From Gemmatimonadota bacterium (GTDB taxonomy: Bacteria > Gemmatimonadota > Gemmatimonadetes > Longimicrobiales > RSA9): 5,505 nucleotides of DNA. Within the stretch, counting starts at the first letter, position 1; every line of letters starts with the position of its first letter. Location of the stretch: positions 1-5,505 of the forward strand of contig JADGGV010000298.1 in NCBI GenBank assembly GCA_019689775.1, written 5' to 3'. The position numbers were made by a program, and so were the translations under genes. This document shows positions 1 to 5,505 of this stretch, one piece after another. The notes under the pieces are model-generated. The model was not told the DNA's origin. It was given only the letters and a program-made list of their open reading frames with translations, and did no database searches.

Positions 1-2
1 GG

Positions 3-425
3 GCGATTCGGGCGGCTGATCCACATCTCGAGGTGATTCTCGGCCACTTCCTCACGAATGAAGTGAGGCTTCCTCGCGCAGACGGCGCTGGGCTCGTCCG
101 CGTCGTGCGGACCGAGGAGAAGGGCTCCGACGTGAACATCGCCACACATCTTCTGCACGATGCGCACAGGGGCGCAATGGAATGCGCGGTGTTGATCACG
201 AACGACTCGGATCTGCTTGAGCCAGTGAGGATAGTCCGGCAAGAGATCGGACTCCCCGTCGGGATCCTGTTCCCCGTCGCGAACGCGGGGCGGAAGCCGA
301 GCGCGGAGCTCTTGCAGCAAGCGAGCTTCGTGCGCCAAATCCGTTCCAGCCTGCTCAGGCAGTGCCAGCTCCCGAACCCGGTCCCCTCTCCTACCGGTGC
401 CATCTTCAAGCCCGCCGGCTGGTAG
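3..425 (+). CDS. NYN-domain (PIN-like) protein, C-terminal part, 5' truncated
   Basis: The reading frame is open from the window edge, so the true start lies upstream; the in-frame GTG at 33 is probably internal. The 140 visible residues include an E-E-K-G-S-D-V-N-I-A-T-H-L-L motif and an I-T-N-D-S-D-L-L-E-P block, followed by LPVGILFP. These are the acidic motifs of the NYN branch of PIN-like nucleases, where the aspartates bind metal at the active site. The conserved tail also fits a widespread bacterial NYN family: an S-A-E-L-L-Q-Q-A-S-F-V-R-Q-I-R stretch and an ending in KPAGW. NYN proteins are generally predicted to act on RNA; substrate and role cannot be told here. The gene converges on thiC and no partner gene is visible. 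I am confident of the family and unsure of the function. Confidence 0.88.
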   Translation, partial: AIRAADPHLEVILGHFLTNEVRLPRADGAGLVRVVRTEEKGSDVNIATHLLHDAHRGAMECAVLITNDSDLLEPVRIVRQEIGLPVGILFPVANAGRKPSAELLQQASFVRQIRSSLLRQCQLPNPVPSPTGAIFKPAGW

Positions 426-715
426 CGCCACTGCGGAGCCATCACGAGCCACCCGGGTCGGTTGAAGAACGACCGTTTCCTGCGCTTCGGCGTCTGGCCG
501 AACGGCGTTGGCCAGCCATACCGGTGGCGTCGCGGAACGCCCCGAACTTCCCGCTCTCCGTCGCGCCGGGTGGCACAGTGTGGGCGTCGGGCCCGCGTGG
601 GCGGTACTCGTGCGATCGCCGGACGCAGGGTGGAGGCCGGTAGCGGGCGCCGGCGTCCGAACAGCGATGCCGCTGCGGCGGCGCGCCGTAGTGCCGCCCG
701 TAGGGCCGGAGCCGA
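426..715. other. Non-coding convergent intergenic region with hairpins
   Basis: This 290-bp stretch separates the ends of the NYN gene (+) and thiC (-). I see no credible coding region; the short open frames have Arg/Ala/Pro-rich GC-shadow composition. Inverted repeats visible are GGTCG...CGACC at 456-474 followed by GTTT, CTGGCC...GGCCAG at 494-515, CAGCG...CGCTG at 662-675 and GGCGGC...GCCGCC at 677-698. Only the first has any T-run in the plus direction, and none has a U-tract for the minus-strand thiC transcript. Termination here may be factor-dependent or rely on weak hairpins. Confidence 0.6.
456..478 (+). terminator. Weak candidate terminator after the NYN gene
   Basis: A 5-bp stem GGTCG/CGACC continues past a G-A mismatch into two further pairs around a GAA loop, and is followed by GTTT. 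It begins 31 bp after the NYN stop codon. Stem and tail are both short, so this is only a possible intrinsic terminator. Confidence 0.25.
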
Positions 716-2449
<1,734 letters not shown>

Positions 2450-2493
2450 CGTGCGGCTCCTCCGTGGCTGGAGCCGGCGGGGCGGCGCCCGGG

Positions 2494-2521
2494 AACGAAA
2501 ACGCCGCCCGGGTGGGCGGCG
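2494..2521 (-). terminator. Intrinsic terminator of the TPP riboswitch (thiC attenuator)
   Basis: On the minus strand CGCCGCCC, loop ACCC and GGCGGGCG's mirror arm GGGCGGCG form a perfect 8-bp stem (2502-2521), followed directly by TTTTCGTT. It lies between the TPP aptamer and the thiC Shine-Dalgarno, where a riboswitch expression platform is expected. Two GCGGCG copies just 3' of the aptamer core (2569-2574 and 2561-2566) are complementary to CGCCGC in the terminator's 5' arm. They could form an antiterminator when TPP is absent. A CGCCGCCC copy at 2480-2487 could also pair with the 3' arm. The terminator itself is clear; the switching partner is inferred. Confidence 0.82.
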
Positions 2522-2569
2522 CGACGCCATCTTCGAGGGGGTGGGGCCCGACCAGGAAGACGCCGCATC

Positions 2570-2658
2570 GCCGCGCTCCCTCCGCCGGTCTCAACCGGGT
2601 CAGGTTCCAAGGGTCTCTCTCAATCCGGGCGCTCCGTCCCGGATACCCCTGGCGGCTA
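2570..2658 (-). promoter_or_regulatory. TPP riboswitch (THI element) upstream of thiC
   Basis: Read on the minus strand, the leader contains the THI-box core: AGGGGT, then a 7-bp P3 stem ATCCGGG/CCCGGAT, TGAGAGAGACCCTT, GGAACCTGA, a P5 hairpin CCGGT-TGAG-ACCGG, then GCGGAGGGAG. AGGGGT and ACCCTT form P2, and GCCGC on the 5' side can pair with GCGGC on the 3' side as P1. The aptamer binds thiamin pyrophosphate. Because an intrinsic terminator follows and thiC is next, TPP should turn thiC off by premature termination. The aptamer core is unmistakable; the outer ends are approximate. Confidence 0.96.
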
Positions 2659-2667
2659 GCGCGGTCG

Positions 2668-2697
2668 AAGATACGCCCGCGGCGGCACCCACGTCAA
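2668..2697 (-). promoter_or_regulatory. Candidate sigma70-type promoter of thiC
   Basis: On the minus strand TTGACG (2692-2697) is followed after 18 nt by TATCTT (2668-2673). That is five of six and four of six matches to the vegetative consensus. The predicted start, about 2661, falls just ahead of the riboswitch 5' strand, and the preceding terminator ends only about 14 bp upstream of the -35. The placement makes this a good promoter candidate. Confidence 0.68.
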
Positions 2698-2710
2698 AGC
2701 CGGCCGGAGC

Positions 2711-2745
2711 CCGAAAAACGAAGCGCCGCCCGACAGGGGCGGCGC
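2711..2745 (-). terminator. Intrinsic terminator of the SPFH/small-ORF transcript
   Basis: On the minus strand a 9-bp GC stem (2723-2731 with 2737-2745, loop of 5) is followed by CTTCGTTTTTC. It lies about 135 bp downstream of the small ORF and immediately upstream of the thiC promoter. It would therefore end the leftward SPFH transcript and insulate thiC from read-through. Confidence 0.85.
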
Positions 2746-2880
2746 AGAGCGGGCTCGCGGCCCGCGCTGGCTCAGGCCTCGCGGCGGCGGGTGCCCGGTG
2801 CCGTCGGCTCGCGCCACGGCCGGAGCGCGCCCGCGCTCCGATCGCCGCGGCCACCGGGCCCGCCACAGCCGGCGATGCGG
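2746..2880. other. Non-coding trailer with inverted repeats
   Basis: This is the stretch between the small ORF stop and its terminator. It contains GC-rich hairpins, GCGGGC...GCCCGC (2749-2765) and CGGAGCGC-GCCC-GCGCTCCG (2821-2840), neither with a U-tract. No ribosome-binding site or convincing reading frame is seen. In the minus strand it would form a structured 3' untranslated region. Confidence 0.5.
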
Positions 2881-3021
2881 TCAGCGCGCCGACCGGGCCG
2901 TCGACCCGCGACGATCCCGACCGAATCCGCGCCGGATCGCCGTGGTGTGCGCCGCCGTGCGGACGCCGAGAGCCGTCAACGTGAGCACCAGAGCCAGGAT
3001 CTGGATCGTTTCCATGATCAT
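2881..3021 (-). CDS. Hypothetical 46-aa single-span membrane protein
   Basis: The reading frame begins MIMETIQILALVLTLTALGV and ends in TGA at 2881-2883. Residues about 5-20 are a continuous hydrophobic stretch suited to one membrane span or a signal anchor. The rest is hydrophilic and Arg-rich, including RRGFGRDRRGS. The start at 3021 is supported by a perfect GGAGGTGA Shine-Dalgarno ending 5 nt upstream; the ATG at 3015 is an alternative two codons in. It lies 86 bp downstream of the SPFH gene on the same strand, with no terminator between them and a strong one after it, so co-transcription is likely. I do not recognise a family. The short length and GC-rich tail leave some chance that it is fortuitous, but the ribosome-binding site argues for translation. 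Confidence 0.6.
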   Translation of the reverse strand: MIMETIQILALVLTLTALGVRTAAHTTAIRRGFGRDRRGSTARSAR

Positions 3022-3026
3022 CGTCG

Positions 3027-3034
3027 TCACCTCC
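3027..3034 (-). promoter_or_regulatory. Perfect Shine-Dalgarno of the small membrane ORF
   Basis: The minus strand reads GGAGGTGA, matching the 16S rRNA 3' end over eight bases, with 5 nt to the ATG at 3021. It is the strongest ribosome-binding site in the window and decides the start of the 46-aa ORF. Confidence 0.7.
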
Positions 3035-3107
3035 CTCCCAACCTACGGCGTCGCTCGCCGATCGGTTTCGAGGGATTAGACGACGCGCCCGCACGCAGGG
3101 TTGCAGG

Positions 3108-4031
3108 CTAGGGATGCGGGAGCTGGATCAGCGGGGTGGCGCCGCCCGACACCTGGGGTAGCTTCCCGTCCCACCGCTTCATGATCTCGTACTGCACGAG
3201 CGTCGGCGTGAGGCTCCGCGCGAGCAGCTCGTTCGCGCGCGCCTGCGCCTCCGCCTCGGCCAGGATCGCCTTCGCCCGGCCCGCCGCCTTGATCGAGTCG
3301 CCGAGCGCCTCGAAGCGGCGCTTCTGAAGCTCGTTCTGCGCCGTCAGCGCCTGCTGCTGCATCACGTTCTTGGCGTTGATCGCCTCGATGACGGGTTGCG
3401 GCGCGCGCAGCTCGTTGATCGTGAACTGCTTCACCTGGATCCCGTAGGGAGAGAGCCGGTCCACGAGCAGCGACTCCGTCCGCGCCACCACCTCCGCCTT
3501 CTTCGGCCCGATGATGTTCGCGATCTCCTCCTGCCCGACCACCTCCTGGAGCGCCTGCCGGATCGCCTGCTTCACGTAGCCGTGCTGGATCGTCCCGATG
3601 TCCGTCCGGAACGTCTGGTAGAGGTACGGCACCCGCGCCGGGTCCAGCTCGAACGACATCGAGACGTCCAGCGAGAGCGGCTGCCCCTCCACGCTGTTCA
3701 CGTTGATCTCATCGTTCCTGCCGCCCTCCGGGCCCCGGCGCATCAGCACCAGCGTCTGCATGTACGTCGGATACTCCTCGATCGCCGTGACCAGCGGCAT
3801 CCGCGCGTGCACGCCCGGGCCGATCGGCTGGGGATCCACGCCTCCGCCAAGCCGGTGGATCACGATGCCGACGTGTCCCGGGTTGATGTACGTCGCCGAG
3901 TTCGGCACCACGACGACCGCCACCAGCAGCAGCAAGACCAGGCGGACCCACCGCCCGAGGAAGCCACGCGGCGCCGCGCCGCCGGCCTCCCGCGAGAACG
4001 CCCCAAGCTTCTCCTTCAGCTCAGTCGCCAT
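3108..4031 (-). CDS. SPFH/Band 7 (prohibitin-like) membrane protein
   Basis: The 307-aa product has a short cytoplasmic N-terminus, one hydrophobic span at about residues 30-43 (VRLVLLLLVAVVVV), and an SPFH domain at about 44-215. The domain includes INPGHVGIVIHRLGGG, PIGPGVHARMPL, the GQPLSLDVSMSFELDP strand and QFTINELRAPQPV. An Ala/Glu/Gln-rich helical region (about 216-275) should form the usual coiled coil, and the YEIMKRWDGKLPQV tail is typical of prohibitin-like members. Such proteins form oligomeric rings or membrane microdomains, often modulating FtsH-type proteases or other membrane proteins; the partner is not visible. The ATG at 4031 is supported by GGAGG 6 nt upstream and by directly preceding the conserved region. 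The same frame stays open far upstream through the next gene, but that is antisense-free GC shadow. It has its own candidate promoter and palindromic operator. Confidence 0.94.
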   Translation of the reverse strand: MATELKEKLGAFSREAGGAAPRGFLGRWVRLVLLLLVAVVVVPNSATYINPGHVGIVIHRLGGGVDPQPIGPGVHARMPLVTAIEEYPTYMQTLVLMRRGPEGGRNDEINVNSVEGQPLSLDVSMSFELDPARVPYLYQTFRTDIGTIQHGYVKQAIRQALQEVVGQEEIANIIGPKKAEVVARTESLLVDRLSPYGIQVKQFTINELRAPQPVIEAINAKNVMQQQALTAQNELQKRRFEALGDSIKAAGRAKAILAEAEAQARANELLARSLTPTLVQYEIMKRWDGKLPQVSGGATPLIQLPHP

Positions 4032-4083
4032 GTGCGGCCTCCGGGTGCCAGTTCGGGCCCGATCCGGCCCGTTGAGCCGGTCG

Positions 4084-4100
4084 AATATTCCAGGAATATT
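4084..4100. promoter_or_regulatory. 17-bp perfect AT-rich palindrome, candidate operator
   Basis: AATATTCC-A-GGAATATT is a perfect inverted repeat of 8-bp arms around one base, in DNA that is otherwise about 70% GC. It lies 53 bp upstream of the SPFH start codon and overlaps the predicted -10 element. A related half-site, GAAATTCC, occurs at 4113-4120. Position and symmetry suggest a binding site for a dimeric regulator, probably a repressor. The regulator is unknown. Confidence 0.6.
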
Positions 4101-4112
4101 TGCGCCGCACAA
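4084..4112 (-). promoter_or_regulatory. Candidate promoter of the SPFH gene
   Basis: On the minus strand TTGTGC (4107-4112) precedes AATATT (4084-4089) by 17 nt. That is three of six and four of six consensus matches. This is the only AT-rich part of the gap between the upstream terminator and the SPFH gene. It would give a leader of about 45 nt. The match is modest and location is the main support. Confidence 0.42.
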
Positions 4113-4144
4113 GAAATTCCGGGCCCGTCCGGGAGCGCCGGGCA

Positions 4145-4180
4145 AACGAATCGCCCCCGGGATCGTCTCCCGGGGGCGAT
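4145..4180 (-). terminator. Intrinsic terminator of the PEP-CTERM gene
   Basis: A perfect 13-bp stem, ATCGCCCCCGGGA with its complement (4150-4162 and 4168-4180) around a 5-nt loop, is followed on the minus strand by TCGTTTG. It begins 24 bp after the stop codon of the PEP-CTERM gene and separates it from the SPFH unit. The stem is very strong; the U-tract is short and interrupted. Confidence 0.8.
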
Positions 4181-4204
4181 GGCGCCGACTGGCGTGGGCT
4201 CCGC

Positions 4205-5113
4205 CTACTCCTCGTCGCGCTTCCGGCGGCGTCGGCGGCCGACGGCGATCCCGGCCAGGCCGGTCCCCACCAGGATCATGCTCACCGGCTCGGGAACCAC
4301 CTGCGGCGGCGGCGGCGGTGGCGGCGGCGGCCCATCCGGTGGCGGCGGCCCATCCGGTGGCGGCGGCCCGTCCGGCGGCGGCGGATTGCGCGGCGTCGTG
4401 TCCGGCGGCGGATTCTGTGGCGTCGTATCCGGCGGCGGGTTCTGTGGCGTCGTATCCGGCGGCGGATTCTGCGGCGTCGTGTCCGGCGGCGGATTCTGCG
4501 GCATCGTGTCCCGCGGCGTCGTGTCCGGCGGCGGCGGCGGCGGGTTCACGATCGGCGAGCCCGGGTTGTCGTGGTCCCGGAACGCGACCGGCGCCAGCAG
4601 CGCCGGGCCGAGAATCCACGCCAGCAGGTTCCGCCCATCCCCCGCCTGCGCGATCTGCACCGGCGGCGGAAGAATTCCGCTCACGTCGCCGATGTAGTCC
4701 AGCGGCATCGGCAGGCTGCTCACCACCCTCGGCAGCAGCGGCGCCTGCGCCACCGGCTGCTTGATGACGAGCGGCAACGGCTCGAACGGCCACGCCGCAT
4801 CGCACGCCGGCTGGCCGCTCGGCGTCTGGCCGCCCGGCGTCGGCACGTCGCAACCCGCGGTGGCGAGCGCGCCGCCCGCCAGGCGACGAGGCGCGCGGCC
4901 GCCCGGCACGGCGCGCGGCGTGTCGCTCGGCTCCGCCCGGTGGCCAGCCTTCGCGGCCGAAGCGCTCGTCCCGGCCTCGGCCGGCTGCGACAGCGTGACC
5001 ACCCGCTCGCCGCGCTCTGCGGGGCGCGCGATCCCCATCATGTACAGCGACGTGAGCAGCACAGCCGCCAGCGCCCACACCGCACCGATCACGACTGCCA
5101 TTCGGGTCTTCAT
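4205..5113 (-). CDS. PEP-CTERM sorting-domain protein with proline-rich repeats
   Basis: This is a 302-aa exported protein. Residues 1-26 (MKTRMAVVIGAVWALAAVLL...) form a basic n-region plus a hydrophobic stretch: a signal peptide or anchor without an obvious A-x-A cleavage site. A low-complexity Ala/Pro/Gly region follows, with Cys88 and Cys104 as a possible disulfide pair, and a second hydrophobic patch at about 163-178. Residues 191-270 are proline-rich: four to five PPPDTTPQN-type units, three PPPPDG units, then poly-Pro. The end is a classic PEP-CTERM signal: VPEP at 273-276, a hydrophobic span (about 277-292) and RRRRRKR. Exosortase is expected to recognise this signal and process or anchor the protein at the cell surface. 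The ATG at 5113 has only a weak AAGGG 7 nt upstream, but no better start exists nearby. The specific function is unknown; the proline-rich part looks like a stalk or spacer. No exosortase gene is in view. Confidence 0.88.
   Translation of the reverse strand: MKTRMAVVIGAVWALAAVLLTSLYMMGIARPAERGERVVTLSQPAEAGTSASAAKAGHRAEPSDTPRAVPGGRAPRRLAGGALATAGCDVPTPGGQTPSGQPACDAAWPFEPLPLVIKQPVAQAPLLPRVVSSLPMPLDYIGDVSGILPPPVQIAQAGDGRNLLAWILGPALLAPVAFRDHDNPGSPIVNPPPPPPDTTPRDTMPQNPPPDTTPQNPPPDTTPQNPPPDTTPQNPPPDTTPRNPPPPDGPPPPDGPPPPDGPPPPPPPPPQVVPEPVSMILVGTGLAGIAVGRRRRRKRDEE
4331..4384 (-). repeat. Tandem repeat, 3 x 18 bp (PPPPDG-coding)
   Basis: Three adjacent 18-bp units at 4331-4348, 4349-4366 and 4367-4384; the first two are identical and the third differs at two positions. 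Each encodes one PPPPDG unit of the PEP-CTERM protein. A GGC/GGT-rich tract at about 4303-4330 (poly-Pro coding) adjoins it. The units are in frame, so gain or loss would change stalk length without a frameshift. Confidence 0.9.
4383..4530 (-). repeat. Tandem repeat, about 5 x 27 bp (PPPDTTPQN-coding)
   Basis: The 27-bp units start at 4383, 4410, 4437, 4464 and 4491. The three at 4410, 4437 and 4464 differ by only a few bases. The outer copies are more diverged, and the one at 4491 carries a 15-bp insertion giving PRDTMPQN. Each unit encodes nine residues of the proline-rich stalk. The protein pattern and coding frame exclude CRISPR. Confidence 0.92.
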
Positions 5114-5145
5114 CGCTCTACCCTTCCCCGGCCGGGCTCCTCCGC

Positions 5146-5174
5146 CTAGCCCAATGTGAGTCCCTCGACGTCAA
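5146..5174 (-). promoter_or_regulatory. Weak candidate promoter of the PEP-CTERM gene
   Basis: On the minus strand TTGACG (5169-5174) matches the -35 used before thiC exactly. At 17 nt spacing the -10 would be GGCTAG (5146-5151), a poor match. Only the -35 supports the call. Confidence 0.28.
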
Positions 5175-5394
5175 GGGGCGGGTCGGATCGGGCGACCCGC
5201 GCTTGTTGGTGTGTTGCGGCGAATGGTGCATGGCCGCAACAGTCCGAGCGGCTGGCCGCGGCTGGACGCTCAGACGGACGCGGCCAGCACGACCGATGGC
5301 GAGCCGGAGCGGGACGCCGGTCCCGCGGAACCCCGGCCGGGGAGATACCCGGGGACTCCGAGAAGGCGATTCTCTCTGGAACGCGCGGCCAACT

Positions 5395-5400
5395 TACATT
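5395..5400 (+). promoter_or_regulatory. Weak -10-like element for a rightward gene
   Basis: TACATT, in the AT-richer patch AACTTACATTCAACT, resembles a -10 box (four of six). No good -35 lies 16-18 nt upstream. It is suggested because it is the only AT-rich spot ahead of a possible rightward start at 5490. Confidence 0.22.
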
Positions 5401-5489
5401 CAACTCGCGTGCCAGGGAAGGGAATCGGTGCGGCCGGCCGGTCGTGGCCGCGAGGTGGGGCGTGGCGCGGGGGGCGGGGGAACGCGACG

Positions 5490-5505
5490 ATGGCGTGGAA
5501 ACGAG
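5490..5505 (+). CDS. Possible first codons of a rightward gene, 3' truncated
   Basis: ATG at 5490 reads M-A-W-K-R before the window ends. A G-rich GGCGGGGG run ends 9 nt upstream and could serve as a rough ribosome-binding site. An alternative is the GTG at 5428, in another frame. Five codons are too few to identify anything. Confidence 0.25.

Larger units (their letters stand above)
5114..5489. other. Hairpin-rich non-coding region upstream of the PEP-CTERM gene
   Basis: There is no convincing gene in these 376 bp; the 85-codon minus-strand frame at 5146-5403 lacks a ribosome-binding site and has shadow-like composition. The region instead holds perfect inverted repeats: GCGGGTCG/CGACCCGC (5178-5200), TGTTGCGGC/GCCGCAACA (5212-5241), GCTGGCCGCG/CGCGGCCAGC (5251-5288), GCGGGAC/GTCCCGC (5309-5326) and the palindrome CCCCGGCCGGGG (5331-5342). 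None is followed by a clear U-tract. It may be a structured leader, a small RNA or regulator-binding DNA between divergent genes. Confidence 0.55.

Noticed and set aside
2450..2530. Upstream ATG at 2530 in frame with thiC
   Set aside because: It lies within the riboswitch expression platform, would be translated through the terminator hairpin and adds 27 Arg-rich residues; the ATG at 2449 has a strong Shine-Dalgarno.
2772..2813. RRREA-stop on the minus strand suggesting a second PEP-CTERM tail
   Set aside because: The codons before it encode no hydrophobic span or PEP motif, and no start or ribosome-binding site lies in frame.
2600..3094. 164-codon minus-strand frame over the small ORF and riboswitch
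   Set aside because: It has no ribosome-binding site, an Ala/Arg/Pro/Gly-rich shadow composition, and runs through two regulatory elements; the overlapping 46-aa frame has the better start signal.
4331..4530. Regular repeats resembling a CRISPR array
   Set aside because: The units are directly adjacent with no unique spacers, 18 and 27 bp long, and encode an in-frame Pro-rich repeat.
3396..4764. Long plus-strand frames opposite the SPFH and PEP-CTERM genes
   Set aside because: They are His/Arg- or Gly/Pro/Ala-rich shadows generated by GC-rich codon use and the tandem repeats.
4032..5078. 656-codon extension of the SPFH frame, which could suggest a fusion
   Set aside because: It overlaps the PEP-CTERM gene in another frame, crosses a terminator and promoter region, and is Ala/Gly/Arg low-complexity; conserved sequence starts only after the ATG at 4031.
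5146..5403. 85-codon minus-strand ORF upstream of the PEP-CTERM gene
   Set aside because: There is no Shine-Dalgarno, no recognisable motif, and the sequence is covered by inverted repeats.

Overview
The window is very GC-rich (roughly 70% by eye) and comes from a bacterial chromosome. It encodes a PEP-CTERM protein, which implies a Gram-negative-type envelope with an exosortase. It also has a TPP-riboswitch-controlled thiC and a stand-alone SPFH/prohibitin-like protein. Together these fit a GC-rich Gram-negative lineage such as Gemmatimonadota or a neighbouring phylum. That placement is an inference from composition and gene style, not a marker-gene assignment. There are no phage, transposon, CRISPR, tRNA or rRNA signatures.

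Layout, left to right. Positions 3-425 (+) hold the C-terminal 140 residues of a NYN-domain (PIN-like) protein cut by the window edge. It converges on thiC across about 290 bp of non-coding DNA that carries hairpins but no convincing U-tract terminator. thiC (716-2449, -) is intact. Its leader is fully legible: a TTGACG/TATCTT promoter (2668-2697), a THI-box TPP aptamer (about 2570-2658), an intrinsic terminator (2494-2521), a strong Shine-Dalgarno and the ATG. Just upstream, another minus-strand terminator (2711-2745) closes the preceding transcription unit.

That preceding unit is an SPFH/prohibitin-family membrane protein (3108-4031, -), followed 86 bp later by a previously unlisted 46-aa ORF (2881-3021, -) with a perfect GGAGGTGA ribosome-binding site and one hydrophobic segment. 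The SPFH gene has its own candidate promoter, over which lies a perfect 17-bp AT-rich palindrome that stands out in this GC-rich DNA. A 13-bp-stem terminator (4145-4180) separates it from the next gene upstream, a 302-aa PEP-CTERM protein (4205-5113, -) with an N-terminal hydrophobic segment and two kinds of proline-rich tandem repeats. The last ~390 bp (5114-5505) are non-coding or nearly so, contain a run of inverted repeats, and may include the first codons of a rightward gene at 5490.

Functionally these look like independent housekeeping and envelope units rather than one pathway: thiamin pyrimidine synthesis with TPP feedback, a membrane-microdomain scaffold with a possible small membrane partner, and an exosortase-sorted surface protein. 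The most unusual observations are the palindrome over the SPFH promoter, the small membrane ORF, the identical TTCGTT tail on all three terminators, and the hairpin-rich intergenic region at the right end.
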